Made by a program: the position numbers and the translations under genes
The notes under the pieces: model-generated
Told to the model about the DNA's origin: nothing
The model's input: the letters and a program-made list of their open reading frames with translations, nothing else
Database searches by the model: none
Shown here: positions 29,459 to 38,837 of the stretch, one piece after another
Layout of the letters: the number at the start of each line of letters is the position of its first letter
Position numbering within the stretch: position 1 is the first letter of the stretch
Assembly (NCBI RefSeq): GCF_009469765.1
Contig: NZ_SSSQ01000007.1
Coordinates: 154,566 to 218,565, forward strand
Source: Dechloromonas hortensis
GTDB taxonomy: Bacteria > Pseudomonadota > Gammaproteobacteria > Burkholderiales > Rhodocyclaceae
Direction of reading: 5' to 3'
Length of the DNA stretch: 64,000 bases

Positions 29459-30819
29459 TTCAAACTGGCCCATTTCATCGGGTCGATCGGTTGCCCTTGG
29501 TGGCGGAGTTCAAAGTATAAACCGGAATCCGGGTTGCCCCCGCTGTTGCCGACAGTGGCTACCGTTTCCCCGCCTTTGACGGCTTGCCCGACGTGCTTGA
29601 GCAGCGAGTCGTTATTGCCGTAGATCGAGAGATAGGCATTGCCGTGGTCGACGATCAGCAGATTGCCAAAACCGCGCATCCATTCGGAAAAAACGACCCT
29701 GCCACCGGCGATGGCCTTGACTTCGCTGCCGCTGCCGGCCTTGATGAAAAGTCCGCGCCAGGTGCCGCCGCCATCACGCGGTGTACCGAAACGTCCGGAG
29801 ACGACGCCGCGCACCGGCAGGCGCAGGTTGCCTTGCTGGCGGGCAAAACTACCATCGTTGGCGACAGGTTCGTAGCGGTTCTCGGCTTCGATTGTTTTGG
29901 GACGGCTGGCTTCGGTGGCTGGCGCCGGGCGGCTCGGCTCCTTCTCTTCCTGCTGCGGGCGAGGTTTTGCTTTCTGCTTGGCGACTTCGGCCAGGCGGGC
30001 AGCTTCCGCGGCCTTGGCTGCTTCCGCCGCGCGCGCCGCTTGGGCGGCCTGGGCGGCAAGGATTTTCGACAGGCGGTCGATGAGCTGGGTCAGTCGTTTT
30101 TCGTTTTGTTGCAGGTTGCCGATTTCCTTGCGCTGGCTGTTCACCTTGTCGGAAATCTGCGCGTAGAGCGCTTTCCGCTCGGCCCGTTGCTTCTCCAGCT
30201 CGGCGTGGCGTTGCTGCTGCCGAGCCTCGACATCCTGCAGTTCTTCAGCCCGCTCCTTGGCATTGGCGGCCAGTGCTTTCTTGCGGTCGAGCGTGGCGTT
30301 GATCTCGCCCATCAGTTCGGCCCGGGTCAGGGCGATGGCCGACAGGTAATGCAGGTCGCGCGCCATCTGGTTGGGGTCGTTGCCGTTCAGCAAAAGTTGC
30401 AGCGAATCCGGCGTGCCGCGCAGGTATTGCTTGTAGAGCAGTTTTTCCAGTTGCGCTTGCTGCAGGCCTAGCGTGCTGCTCAGTTCGTGTGACTGGAACT
30501 CCAGGTCTTTCAGTTTTTTTTGCAGTTGACCGCGCTGCTCGGTGAGTTCCAGTAGTTCGCGTTGCAGGCGGGAGATCTGGCGTTCCGACTCACGCAGCCG
30601 GTCTGCTGCGTCGGCCTTGTTTTCCTCGCTGGCGTTCAGTTCCTTGCGCAAACCTTCGATGCGGCTGCGGAGTTCCCCGAGGTCGGCCTGCTTTTCGGCT
30701 ATTTCAGGTGTTGCGTTGGCGCTGGCGGGCTTGGCCGAGATTGCTGGCTGCTTGGCCGCGCCAGCTGGGGGCGAGGCAAAAACTGCGGTCAGCAGCAAGG
30801 CGAGCGCGGGAATTTGCAT
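29455..30819 (-). CDS. envC: EnvC-type murein hydrolase activator
   Basis: Periplasmic activator of cell-division amidases. 454 residues: a signal peptide (MQIPALALLLTAVFA), two long coiled-coil segments (about 40-260, rich in E/Q/K/R), an Ala/Glu/Pro linker and a C-terminal LytM/M23 domain. The LytM zinc ligands are degenerate: the HxH motif reads YFEL and the first His position is Gly, as expected of an activator rather than an enzyme. A TTG further upstream would give a more positive signal n-region, so the start is uncertain. Overlap with ctpA indicates coupling. Confidence 0.87.
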   Translation of the reverse strand: MQIPALALLLTAVFASPPAGAAKQPAISAKPASANATPEIAEKQADLGELRSRIEGLRKELNASEENKADAADRLRESERQISRLQRELLELTEQRGQLQKKLKDLEFQSHELSSTLGLQQAQLEKLLYKQYLRGTPDSLQLLLNGNDPNQMARDLHYLSAIALTRAELMGEINATLDRKKALAANAKERAEELQDVEARQQQRHAELEKQRAERKALYAQISDKVNSQRKEIGNLQQNEKRLTQLIDRLSKILAAQAAQAARAAEAAKAAEAARLAEVAKQKAKPRPQQEEKEPSRPAPATEASRPKTIEAENRYEPVANDGSFARQQGNLRLPVRGVVSGRFGTPRDGGGTWRGLFIKAGSGSEVKAIAGGRVVFSEWMRGFGNLLIVDHGNAYLSIYGNNDSLLKHVGQAVKGGETVATVGNSGGNPDSGLYFELRHQGQPIDPMKWASLK

Positions 30820-31014
30820 CGACCGGAGATTTTTCGGAAAAGGTGTTCGCAAGGGCTTGTGCTGCCATTCTGGTCGCCTGGGCCCGGGATTCTGGCTGGA
30901 GCCCGCAGTGCTGTTTTGTCGGCGCACGATTACGGATTGATGTTAATTAAGGTCTGTGAAATGCAAATCGTTATTTTATAATGATCCATTAACCGATAAC
31001 GGGGTTTTATTATC

Positions 31015-31332
31015 TTGGAAAAGCCTTCCTTCAACCTGATCGAGAAGCAGGAACACATCGAGATGGCCGCCCGTGCGCTCAAGGCCATCGCGCATCCGCT
31101 GCGCCTCAAGATCCTTTGTGTGCTTGGCGATCAGGAGGCGTGTGTGCAGGAGATCGTCGATGCGGTCGGCACTTCGCAGAGCAATATTTCCCAGCATCTG
31201 GCCATCTTGCGCGAGAAGGGCGTCTTGCTGACGCGCAAGGATGCCAATCGTGTTTTTTATCGGGTGGGTGATCAACGTACGTTGCAGCTGGTCGGCATGA
31301 TGCGTGAAGTTTTTTGTGGTGTGGAGAGTTAA
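31015..31332 (+). CDS. ArsR-family transcriptional regulator
   Basis: 105-residue winged-helix repressor, from TTG 31015. The recognition helix region is TSQSNISQHLAILREKGVL, followed by the wing RKDANRVFYRV. Cysteines lie at ILCVLGDQEACVQ, not in the classical metal-site ELCVCDL form. A redox or sulfane-sulfur signal is plausible given the rhodanese and glutaredoxin genes that follow. A TATAAT hexamer lies upstream at 30977-30982, with a GATAA-N10-TTATC inverted repeat at 30995-31014 as a possible operator. Confidence 0.85.
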   Translation: MEKPSFNLIEKQEHIEMAARALKAIAHPLRLKILCVLGDQEACVQEIVDAVGTSQSNISQHLAILREKGVLLTRKDANRVFYRVGDQRTLQLVGMMREVFCGVES

Positions 31333-31335
31333 GTA

Positions 31336-31761
31336 ATGCCGATGGAGTTTATCAATCAGAATATCCTGCTGATTTCGATTGTCGTGATCAGTGGCCTTGG
31401 CCTGCTTTGGCCGATGTTTGCGCGGTCAGGCAAAAACGAGGTCAATCCGGCCGAGGCGACGCTGCTGATCAATCGCGAAGACGCCCATATCGTCGACGTG
31501 CGTGAAGCGGACGAGTTTGCGGCCGGGCATTTGCCGGAGGCCCGTAATATCCCGCTCGCCAAGTTGGCAGACCGGGTCAATGAAATCGAGAAATTCAAGG
31601 ACAAGCCGGTGATCGTTTGCTGCGCAGCCGGTATGCGCTCGGCCAAGGGTTGCGGCGAACTGGGCAAGCTCGGCTTCAGCCGTGTTTACAGTCTGGCCGG
31701 CGGGGTCGATGCCTGGGTCGGTGCCGGTTACCCGGTCAAGAAGGGAACCCGCAACAAATGA
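31336..31761 (+). CDS. Membrane-anchored rhodanese-like protein
   Basis: 141 residues: an N-terminal transmembrane helix (about 9-27) then a single rhodanese domain with IVDVREADEFAAGHLPEARNIPL and the active-site loop VCCAAGMRSAKG, whose persulfide-forming Cys is about residue 95. The catalytic domain probably faces the cytoplasm or periplasm as a tethered sulfurtransferase; topology is uncertain. Its stop overlaps grxC (ATGA). Confidence 0.88.
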   Translation: MPMEFINQNILLISIVVISGLGLLWPMFARSGKNEVNPAEATLLINREDAHIVDVREADEFAAGHLPEARNIPLAKLADRVNEIEKFKDKPVIVCCAAGMRSAKGCGELGKLGFSRVYSLAGGVDAWVGAGYPVKKGTRNK

Positions 31762-32024
31762 GCGCTCATGTCCTGATGTATACAACGGCAGTTTGCCCTT
31801 ATTGCATTCGGGCCAAACAGTTGCTGAGCAATCGTGGCGTGACCGAGATCGAGGAAGTGCGTGTCGATCTTGATCCGGAGCGGCGCGATGAAATGATGCA
31901 GAAAACCAAGCGGCGTACCGTGCCGCAGATCTTCATCGGCGAAACCCATGTCGGGGGCTGTGATGATCTTTATGCGCTTGATGCGGCGGGCGAACTGAAG
32001 CCGCTGCTTGAAGCCGCTGCCTGA
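31758..32024 (+). CDS. grxC: Glutaredoxin 3
   Basis: 88-residue dithiol glutaredoxin that reduces disulfides with glutathione. The active site CPYC lies at about residues 13-16 (TTAVCPYCIRAKQLL), followed by the cis-Pro TVPQIF and the GG motif HVGGCDDL. Start ATG 31758 overlaps the rhodanese stop. The grxC-secB order is shared with many proteobacteria. Confidence 0.95.
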   Translation: MSAHVLMYTTAVCPYCIRAKQLLSNRGVTEIEEVRVDLDPERRDEMMQKTKRRTVPQIFIGETHVGGCDDLYALDAAGELKPLLEAAA

Positions 32025-32046
32025 AAACCGATTAATTCACTGAAAG

Positions 32047-32511
32047 ATGACCATGGAACAAAATCAGCAACCCGTTTTTGCCATCGAAAAACTCTACGTC
32101 AAGGATCTCTCCGTCGAAGTGCCGAATGCGCCGGAAATCTTCCTTGAGCGTGAAGCCCCGCAGGTCGAAATTCAGCTGAATACCGGCGCCCGTGGCGTTG
32201 GCGAAGGCGTCTTCGAAGTTATCCTGACGGTGACCGTGACTGCCAAGTTCGCCGAGAAGACGGTTTTCCTGGTCGAAGTCGGTCAGGCCGGCATTTTCCG
32301 CATCATGAATGTGCCGGATGAACAGATCGAGCCGCTGGTTGCCGTTGCCTGCCCGAACATTCTGTTCCCGTATGCCCGCGAGGCGGTTTCCGACGCAGTG
32401 ACCCGGGCCGGTTTCCAGGCCATCGTGCTGCAACCGGTCAATTTCGAAGCCATGTACATGCAGCGCATGCAGGAACAGGCTTCGGAGCCGACCGAAGTCA
32501 CCATTCAGTAA
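32047..32511 (+). CDS. secB: Protein-export chaperone SecB
   Basis: Cytoplasmic tetrameric chaperone that keeps preproteins unfolded and passes them to SecA. 154 residues, with FAIEKLYVKDLSVEVPNAP near the start and PNILFPYAREAVSDAVTRAGF, both diagnostic. A GAAAG-type ribosome site precedes ATG 32047; a second ATG at 32053 is possible. Confidence 0.96.
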   Translation: MTMEQNQQPVFAIEKLYVKDLSVEVPNAPEIFLEREAPQVEIQLNTGARGVGEGVFEVILTVTVTAKFAEKTVFLVEVGQAGIFRIMNVPDEQIEPLVAVACPNILFPYAREAVSDAVTRAGFQAIVLQPVNFEAMYMQRMQEQASEPTEVTIQ

Positions 32512-32514
32512 ATC

Positions 32515-32961
32515 ATGCAGATCCGGCGCCGGACCATCGCTGCCCTGGCGTTGCTCTGCCTTGGCGGAGCAGCGCAGGCCATTGACTACCGTTCGGTCGA
32601 CGTTCCGGCGGCAGTACTCTATGACGCCCCCTCGCAGAAGGGCAAAAAACTCTATCTGATCAAGGCGCAGACGCCGGTCGAGGTGGTGGTCCGTCTGGAG
32701 GGGTGGTGCAAGGTCCGCGATGCCGAGGGAACGCTGGCCTGGATCGAGGCGCGCAACCTCGGCGAACGCCGGATGCTGGTGGTGACCGCGGCCAAGGCGG
32801 AAATCCGCCAGTCCGACAAGATCGAGGCGCCGCTGGTCGTTGAAATCGACAAGGGTGTCGGCCTGGAGTTCATCGAGCCGGCGTCGCCCGGTTGGGCCAA
32901 GGTGCGCCACCGCGACGGGGCGACCGGCTACGTTCGTTCATTGCAGGTCTGGGGTTTATGA
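32515..32961 (+). CDS. Exported SH3-domain protein
   Basis: 148 residues with a signal peptide ([22 protein letters not shown]). Two tandem bacterial SH3-like repeats follow, each with a GWxKVR core ([16 protein letters not shown] and [16 protein letters not shown]). Such domains usually bind peptidoglycan peptides. It starts three bases after secB and overlaps gpsA by ATGA. Confidence 0.85.
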   Translation: MQIRRRTIAALALLCLGGAAQAIDYRSVDVPAAVLYDAPSQKGKKLYLIKAQTPVEVVVRLEGWCKVRDAEGTLAWIEARNLGERRMLVVTAAKAEIRQSDKIEAPLVVEIDKGVGLEFIEPASPGWAKVRHRDGATGYVRSLQVWGL

Positions 32962-33947
32962 AGATTACCTTGCTCGGCGCTGGCGCCTGGGGAACGGCGC
33001 TGTCCATTGCTTTTGCCGGCAAACATCAGGTTACCTTGTGGTCGCGGGAAGAGGACGTTGCGGTCGACCTGCGCGAAACGCGGGAAAACCATCGTTTCTT
33101 CCCGGGTTACCGGCTGCCGGAAGCGGTGCAGGTGTCGACCGATTTTGCTGCCGCCGTAGCAGATGCCGAGTTGCTGGTCGTGGCGACGCCGATTGCCGGC
33201 CTGCGTCCGACGGTCGAACGCTTGCAGGCGCTCGGCTGTACCTTGCCGATCTTGTGGGTGTGCAAGGGTTTCGAGGCCGGTAGTGGCAAATTGCCGCACC
33301 AGGTCGTCACCGAGGTGCTGGGGCCGCAGGCCGTTTGCGGTGCGCTGTCGGGTCCCAGTTTTGCCGAGGAAGTGGCAGCCGGGCAGCCGACCGCGGTCGC
33401 GCTGGCGGCCAATGATCCGGCCTTTGCCCGGGAAGCGGCCCGCCAACTACACACGACGCGTCTACGCATCTACGCCAATGACGATCTGGTCGGTGTCGAG
33501 GTCGGTGGGGCGATCAAGAATGTACTGGCCATTGCGACCGGCACCTGCGATGGTTTGGGGCTCGGCCTGAACTCGCGTGCCGCGCTGATGACGCGGGGCC
33601 TGGCGGAAATCGCCCGGCTTGGTCTGGCCCTCGGCGCGCAGCGCGAAACCTTCATGGGTCTGGCCGGCATGGGGGACCTGATTTTGACCTGTACCGGCGA
33701 TCTGTCGCGTAACCGACGCGTGGGTCTGGCGCTGGCCGAAAACAAGTCCTTGCCGCAAATTCTCGAAGAGCTGGGTCATGTTGCCGAAGGCGTTTACACG
33801 GCCCGTGAGGTCGATCAACTGGCCCGCAAACTCGGTGTTGATATGCCGATCAGTGCCGCCGTGGCCGCGGTGCTCGACGGTCGCCTGACTGCCGCGCAGG
33901 CGGTCGAGCAGCTGATGGCGCGCGACCCGAAGGAAGAGCTGGCCTAG
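32958..33947 (+). CDS. gpsA: Glycerol-3-phosphate dehydrogenase [NAD(P)+]
   Basis: Makes sn-glycerol 3-phosphate for phospholipid synthesis. 329 residues with the N-terminal dinucleotide loop [16 protein letters not shown], the catalytic Lys region [13 protein letters not shown] and [14 protein letters not shown]. Start ATG 32958 overlaps the SH3-protein stop. Its TAG stop shares the CTAG palindrome with the stop of convergent trmL. Confidence 0.96.
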   Translation: MKITLLGAGAWGTALSIAFAGKHQVTLWSREEDVAVDLRETRENHRFFPGYRLPEAVQVSTDFAAAVADAELLVVATPIAGLRPTVERLQALGCTLPILWVCKGFEAGSGKLPHQVVTEVLGPQAVCGALSGPSFAEEVAAGQPTAVALAANDPAFAREAARQLHTTRLRIYANDDLVGVEVGGAIKNVLAIATGTCDGLGLGLNSRAALMTRGLAEIARLGLALGAQRETFMGLAGMGDLILTCTGDLSRNRRVGLALAENKSLPQILEELGHVAEGVYTAREVDQLARKLGVDMPISAAVAAVLDGRLTAAQAVEQLMARDPKEELA

Positions 33948-34408
33948 ACTGAGCCAGTGAAGCCGGCCTGGCGCCAGGCTTCGAAGACCGTGACGGCCGC
34001 AGCGTTGGAGAGATTCAGGCTGCGTTGGCCGGCCTGCATCGGCAGGCGCAGGCGATGCGCTTCCGGAAACTCGGCAAATATTTCCGGCGGTAGACCGCTG
34101 GTTTCGCGGCCAAAGACAAATACATCGTTTTCCTGCAAGGTGGTCGTGTACGGGCTGGCCTGACCCTTGGTGGTCATCGCGAATAGCCGGCGACCAACCA
34201 GGGCGACCTTGCAGGCTGCCCAGTCGGCGTGACGAACGACCCGGGCGTACTCGTGGTAATCGAGGCCGGCCCGGCGCAGCGATTTGTCGGTGATATCGAA
34301 GCCGAGCGGTTCGACGAGATGCAGTTCGGCGCCGGTATTGGCGCAGAGTCGAATGATGTTGCCCGTGTTGGGTGGAATTTCCGGCTGATAGAGAACGACG
34401 GCGAACAC
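33944..34408 (-). CDS. trmL: tRNA (cytidine(34)-2'-O)-methyltransferase
   Basis: SPOUT-class methyltransferase that modifies the wobble nucleotide of tRNA-Leu isoacceptors. 154 residues: [22 protein letters not shown] at the N terminus, FGRETSGLP in the knot, and [16 protein letters not shown] at the C-terminal AdoMet-binding loop. It ends tail-to-tail with gpsA, overlapping by four bases. Confidence 0.95.
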   Translation of the reverse strand: MFAVVLYQPEIPPNTGNIIRLCANTGAELHLVEPLGFDITDKSLRRAGLDYHEYARVVRHADWAACKVALVGRRLFAMTTKGQASPYTTTLQENDVFVFGRETSGLPPEIFAEFPEAHRLRLPMQAGQRSLNLSNAAAVTVFEAWRQAGFTGSV

Positions 34409-34460
34409 GTTTCAGGCTTCCGTGAGTGGCAAGGTTGCGGATTAGAACATGCTTTTCCGG

Positions 34461-35177
34461 CTAGTGTTTAAGGGCGCGCGCAGCGACGACGACGTGAACC
34501 GTGCTGGCGCCATGCAGCTTCAAGACCCGGGCGCACTCGTTCAGGGTGGCGCCGGTGGTCATCACGTCATCGACCAGCAGGATACGGCGGCCGCTGAAGT
34601 CGCCGCGACATTCAAAGGCGCCGCGCACATTCTTGTGGCGCTCCTTGAGCGGCAATTCGGCCTGCGGTGGCGTGGCGCGGGTGCGCAGCAGTGTGCTGCG
34701 GTCGACCGGCAATTTGAGGCATTTTCCAAGGCGGCCAGCAATTTCGGCCGACTGGTTGAAGCCGCGTTCGCGCAGGCGCTCACTGTGCAGCGGCAGTGGA
34801 ATGATCAGGTCGACATTAGGTGTGTCTGGGGTCCCCAGCATTTGCCCGGCGAGCCAGTCGGCGACAGCCAGCTGGTGGCCGTACTTGAGGGCGTGAATGA
34901 TGCGGTCCACCGGAAAATCGTAGCGGAAACGGGCAGTGGTCCGATCGAAATGCGGCGCCTCTTTCAAGCAGGCGCCGCAGCGTTCGCCGTGCGTTGTCTG
35001 TTCGTTGCAGAGCGGGCAAAGAGCGCCGGGCAGCGCCGGCAAATCAGCCTCGCAGTCAGGACAGATCAGGCTTGGCGCGCTATCGCCGCCACACAGCAGG
35101 CAACTGCCGGGCAGGGCGCCGGCGAGGAGTCGCCGACCGAACCGCCGGAAGGGATGGGCCTGGGGTAAAATTGACAT
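34461..35177 (-). CDS. comF: ComF-family protein
   Basis: 238-residue protein of the ComF/GntX family. An N-terminal double zinc ribbon (CLLCGG, CPDC, CPLC, CGAC, about 25-70) precedes a type I phosphoribosyltransferase-like domain with the PRPP loop ILLVDDVMTTGATL (about 203-216). ComF is required for natural transformation in several bacteria, which fits the pilBCD genes at 50-53 kb. The iterated motif at 34695-34707 falls within codons for VDRS. Divergent from bioB. Confidence 0.9.
   Translation of the reverse strand: MSILPQAHPFRRFGRRLLAGALPGSCLLCGGDSAPSLICPDCEADLPALPGALCPLCNEQTTHGERCGACLKEAPHFDRTTARFRYDFPVDRIIHALKYGHQLAVADWLAGQMLGTPDTPNVDLIIPLPLHSERLRERGFNQSAEIAGRLGKCLKLPVDRSTLLRTRATPPQAELPLKERHKNVRGAFECRGDFSGRRILLVDDVMTTGATLNECARVLKLHGASTVHVVVAARALKH
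34695..34707 (+). repeat. Iterated motif GCTGCGGTCGACC, copy inside comF
   Basis: Exact 13-bp copy, encoded on the complementary strand as Val-Asp-Arg-Ser. Confidence 0.7.
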
Positions 35178-35262
35178 CTGTCAGCAGTGTCCTCGATAAT
35201 TCATAATTATCGATACGCTTCGTATCTGATTTTTATCGTATTTTTCAAGCAAGGCCATCTCC

Positions 35263-36246
35263 ATGCAAGCAAGCACTCTCGCCGCCGTTTCTTCCAATCC
35301 GCAGTCTGCAACCGCTCCGCGCTGGACCGTTGCCGAGGTGCTCGAATTGTACGAATTGCCGTTGATGGATCTGATCTGGCGGGCGCAAGGCGTGCACCGC
35401 GCCAACTTCGATCCAAATGCCATTCAACGCTCGACGCTGCTCTCGGTCAAGACCGGCGGTTGCTCGGAAGATTGCAGCTACTGTTCACAGTCGGCCCGCT
35501 ACGATACCGATACCCAGCGCGAACGTCTGATGCCGCTCGATGAGGTGGTTGCCGCCGCCAAGGCTGCCAAGGACAAGGGCGCTTCCCGGTTCTGCATGGG
35601 CGCCGCCTGGAAGGGACCGAAAGACAACGATCTCGACCGCGTTCTCGACATGGTGCGCGAGGTCAAGGCGCTCGGCATGCAGACTTGCGTCACGCTTGGC
35701 ATGCTCAAGGACGGTCAGGCTGAAAAGCTGAAGGATGCCGGTCTCGACTACTACAACCACAATCTCGACACCGACAAGGAATTCTACGGTCAGGTGATCA
35801 AGACCCATACGCACGATGATCGCCTCGATACGCTGGATCAGGTGCGCGATGCCGGCATCAACGTCTGTTCGGGCGGCATCATCGGCATGGGCGAGTCACG
35901 CAAGAACCGCGCGGCGCTGATCGTCCAGTTGGCTAACCTGCCGCAGCCGCCGGAATCTGTGCCGATCAACAATCTGGTGCCGATTCCGGGCACTCCGCTG
36001 GCCGACAACCCGCGTCTCGATCCTTTTGAGTTCGTCCGCACGATCGCTGCGGCCCGCATCACCATGCCGAAATCCTGGGTTCGCCTGTCGGCCGGCCGTC
36101 AGGAAATGAGTGACGAACTGCAGGCGCTGTGCTTCCTGGCTGGTGCCAATTCGATGTTCTACGGCGATCATCTGCTGACTACCGGCAATCCGGAAGTGGA
36201 CCGCGACGACGCGCTGTTTGCCCGCCTCGGCGTCAAGGCAGTTTGA
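35263..36246 (+). CDS. bioB: Biotin synthase
   Basis: Radical-SAM enzyme that inserts sulfur into dethiobiotin. 327 residues; the AdoMet cluster motif CSEDCSYC is at about residues 67-74 and the YYNHNLDT segment is typical. An N-terminal extension of about 20 residues ([19 protein letters not shown]) is not part of the core. bioC overlaps the stop codon. Confidence 0.97.
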   Translation: MQASTLAAVSSNPQSATAPRWTVAEVLELYELPLMDLIWRAQGVHRANFDPNAIQRSTLLSVKTGGCSEDCSYCSQSARYDTDTQRERLMPLDEVVAAAKAAKDKGASRFCMGAAWKGPKDNDLDRVLDMVREVKALGMQTCVTLGMLKDGQAEKLKDAGLDYYNHNLDTDKEFYGQVIKTHTHDDRLDTLDQVRDAGINVCSGGIIGMGESRKNRAALIVQLANLPQPPESVPINNLVPIPGTPLADNPRLDPFEFVRTIAAARITMPKSWVRLSAGRQEMSDELQALCFLAGANSMFYGDHLLTTGNPEVDRDDALFARLGVKAV

Positions 36247-37121
36247 ACGCAGGCTTTGTCGACCGGCAGCAAGTCGGTCGACGTTTCTCCAAGGCGGCCG
36301 CCAGCTATTCAGACGGGGATTTCTTCGCCCGCGAAGTGGATCGTCGGATGCAGGAACGGCTCGACTACGTCAAGGTCGAGCCGAAGCGTATTCTCGACCT
36401 CGGTTGTAGCCGGGGGGCGAGTTTGGTCAGCCTGGCGGAACGTTATCCCGAAGCACAACTGATCGGTCTGGATGTGGTGCCGGCCATGCTCAGTGAGGCT
36501 CGTCCGCAACGGGCGGCCTGGCAGCGCTGGCTGGGGCTGGGCAAGTCGGCCGAACCGGTACGCCTGGCTGCCGATGCCGCGAAATTACCCCTGAAATCGA
36601 GGTCGACCGCAGTAATCTGGTCGAACCTGCTGCTGCACTGGCTGGACGACCCGCTGCCGGCCCTGGCGGAGGCGCATCGGGTGCTCGAAGTCGGCGGACT
36701 GCTCATGTTCTCGACCCTGGGGCCGGATTCGCTGCGTGAGCTGCGCCTGGCCTTTGCTGATGGCTACGCCCACACCCAGCGCTTCATCGACATGCACGAC
36801 CTGGGCGACATGCTGGTCGGCTGCGGCTTTGCCGATCCGGTGATGGACATGGAAGTCATTACGCTGACCTACGACGATCTTGATGCCATGTTTGCCGACC
36901 TGCGCGCTGCCGGTTCTTCCTGTGCGATGAAGGCCAGGCGTCATGGCCTGACCGGCCGCAATTCATGGGCGGCGGCCCGTGCCGCTTACGAAGGCATGCG
37001 CCGGGACGGCAAGTTGCCTGCTACCTTCGAGGTAGTTTATGGTCATGCCTGGAAGGCCGAAGCGAAACAGACCGCGGACGGGCGGGCCATCGTTCGGCTC
37101 GATGGTCTGCGCAAGAAGTAA
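36243..37121 (+). CDS. bioC: Malonyl-ACP O-methyltransferase BioC
   Basis: Methylates malonyl-ACP so that pimeloyl chains can be built by fatty acid synthase. 292 residues; class I methyltransferase motif [12 protein letters not shown] (about 47-58), then [11 protein letters not shown]. The family N terminus around [12 protein letters not shown] is present. Start is TTG 36243, overlapping the bioB stop (TTGA), the only start that gives the family N terminus. The stop abuts the msrQ stop. Confidence 0.92.
   Translation: MNAGFVDRQQVGRRFSKAAASYSDGDFFAREVDRRMQERLDYVKVEPKRILDLGCSRGASLVSLAERYPEAQLIGLDVVPAMLSEARPQRAAWQRWLGLGKSAEPVRLAADAAKLPLKSRSTAVIWSNLLLHWLDDPLPALAEAHRVLEVGGLLMFSTLGPDSLRELRLAFADGYAHTQRFIDMHDLGDMLVGCGFADPVMDMEVITLTYDDLDAMFADLRAAGSSCAMKARRHGLTGRNSWAAARAAYEGMRRDGKLPATFEVVYGHAWKAEAKQTADGRAIVRLDGLRKK
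36601..36612 (-). repeat. Iterated motif core (CTGCGGTCGACC), copy inside bioC
   Basis: 12 of the 13 motif bases on the minus strand; read in the gene as Arg-Ser-Thr-Ala. Confidence 0.65.
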
Positions 37122-37787
37122 CTATTCCGGTTTCTGCTTGAAAAACTTGAGAGGCTTGGCGGTCGGGAACTGCGGCACCGGAATTGCCTTGCGCCGCCAT
37201 TCGCGGACTCGCCAGCCGAGCAGCAGGGCCAGCGCGGCCGAGTAAGCCAGGGGCCAGAGCAGGGCGGTGACCTTGACCAGCCAGAAGTAATGCACTGCCG
37301 CCAGCAGACTGATCAGGTAAATCGTACGATGCAGTTCCTGCCACTTGCGGCCGCCCAGTTTGCGGATCGCCCATTGGTTTGAGGTGGCGGCCAGCGGAAT
37401 CAGCAGCACGAAAGCGGCAAAGCCCACCGTGACGAATGGCCGCTTCAGGACATCCCGGGCGATATCGCTGACAACAAAATCGTGATCGAAACCGATAAAC
37501 GACAAAAAATGCAGGGTGGCGTAGAAGAAGCAAAACAAACCGAGCATCCGGCGCAGGCGGAGCAGCCAGTGCAGTTTCGTCAGGACGCGTAGCGGTGTGA
37601 CGCAAAGAGTGAGCAGCAGCAGGTTGAAGGTCCAGGTGCCGGTCCAGCGTTGCACGAATTCGACCGGATTGGCCCCGAAGTCATTGCTGTAGGCGGCCCA
37701 CAGCAGGCGGCCAAGCGGCAGCAGGCAGAGCAGGAAAACGGCGCTCTTGATCAGTTGCAGTTGTCGTTGGTCCGGTATCGATGCCAT
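37122..37787 (-). CDS. msrQ: Heme-binding membrane subunit MsrQ
   Basis: Passes electrons from the respiratory chain to periplasmic MsrP. 221 residues with about six transmembrane helices; the conserved histidines of the ferric-reductase-like core are visible (FFYATLHFLSF, ELHRTIYLISLLAAVHYFW). It follows msrP by two bases and is clearly co-transcribed. Confidence 0.94.
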   Translation of the reverse strand: MASIPDQRQLQLIKSAVFLLCLLPLGRLLWAAYSNDFGANPVEFVQRWTGTWTFNLLLLTLCVTPLRVLTKLHWLLRLRRMLGLFCFFYATLHFLSFIGFDHDFVVSDIARDVLKRPFVTVGFAAFVLLIPLAATSNQWAIRKLGGRKWQELHRTIYLISLLAAVHYFWLVKVTALLWPLAYSAALALLLGWRVREWRRKAIPVPQFPTAKPLKFFKQKPE

Positions 37788-37789
37788 TT

Positions 37790-38731
37790 TCAGAAATGCT
37801 TCCGTAAATCCATACCGCTGTACAGGTTGGCAACTTGCTCGCCATAGCCATTGAAGGGCAGGGTCTTGCGTTTGAAAAACTCGCCAAGACGGCGTTCCTG
37901 GCTCTGGCTCCAGCGTTTGTGCGGAACGTCCGGGTTGACGTTGGAATAGAAGCCGTATTCATCGGGTGCCGCCTTGATCCAGGCCGTTTGTGGTTGCTTT
38001 TCGACAAAGCGGATGCGGACGATTGATTTCGCCCCCTTGAAGCCATACTTCCAGGGCACGATCAGCCGAATCGGAGCACCATTTTGCTTGGGCATCACTT
38101 CGCCATACATGCCGACCGCAAACAGGGTTAGCGGATGCATGGCTTCGTCGAGGCGCAATCCTTCGACGTAGGGCCAGTCAAGCAGCGGCAGGCGAATGTA
38201 CGGCATCTGTTCGCGATCGGCCAGGCTCCAAAACTCGACGAATTTTGCATTGCCGGTTATTTCCACTCTCTTGAGCAATTCGGCGAAAGGAAAACCGATC
38301 CACGGGACAACCGCGCTCCAGCCTTCTACGCAACGCAAGCGATAGGTTCGTTCTTCGAGTGGCGCCCAATTGAGTATGTCTTCGATGGCGAAGGTCTTGG
38401 CCTGCTTTACTTCACCATCCACGGTTACCGTCCACGGCCGGGTGCGCAGGCGGTGAGCATTTTTGGCCGGACTGTCCTTGTCGGGGCCAAACTCGTAAAA
38501 ATTCCCGTAGCTGGTCATCGATTCGAAACTGGTCGGCTTTTCGTCGCTAGAGAATGGCCCTGGCCGGGTTTTGCCCAGCTTTTCGCCGGTGCTTGCTGCA
38601 GTGGCCAGCGATGTGCCTGAGGCACCCAATAGCAAGGCGCTGCCCCCCAGAATGAGTTGGCGCCGTTTTTCAAAAAGTGCTTGCGGGGTGATTTCAGATG
38701 GCAGATGGTCAGCGGGGGGGCGTATCAGCAT
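37790..38731 (-). CDS. msrP: Protein-methionine-sulfoxide reductase catalytic subunit MsrP
   Basis: Molybdopterin enzyme that repairs oxidised methionines in periplasmic proteins. 313 residues with a twin-arginine signal ([15 protein letters not shown]), the molybdenum-ligand Cys in [15 protein letters not shown] and a sulfite-oxidase fold. Its cofactor requires MogA, encoded at 15.5-16.1 kb. First gene of msrPQ. Confidence 0.95.
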   Translation of the reverse strand: MLIRPPADHLPSEITPQALFEKRRQLILGGSALLLGASGTSLATAASTGEKLGKTRPGPFSSDEKPTSFESMTSYGNFYEFGPDKDSPAKNAHRLRTRPWTVTVDGEVKQAKTFAIEDILNWAPLEERTYRLRCVEGWSAVVPWIGFPFAELLKRVEITGNAKFVEFWSLADREQMPYIRLPLLDWPYVEGLRLDEAMHPLTLFAVGMYGEVMPKQNGAPIRLIVPWKYGFKGAKSIVRIRFVEKQPQTAWIKAAPDEYGFYSNVNPDVPHKRWSQSQERRLGEFFKRKTLPFNGYGEQVANLYSGMDLRKHF

Positions 38732-38837
38732 GTCAGTTCCTTGGCGGTTACATGCTCATTAGTCGCTGGCGGCAGCGAATTCCTTACACGCGTCGGGGAG
38801 CTTGGTGCGAGGTCAGACCGGCTGCTACACAGATGGT

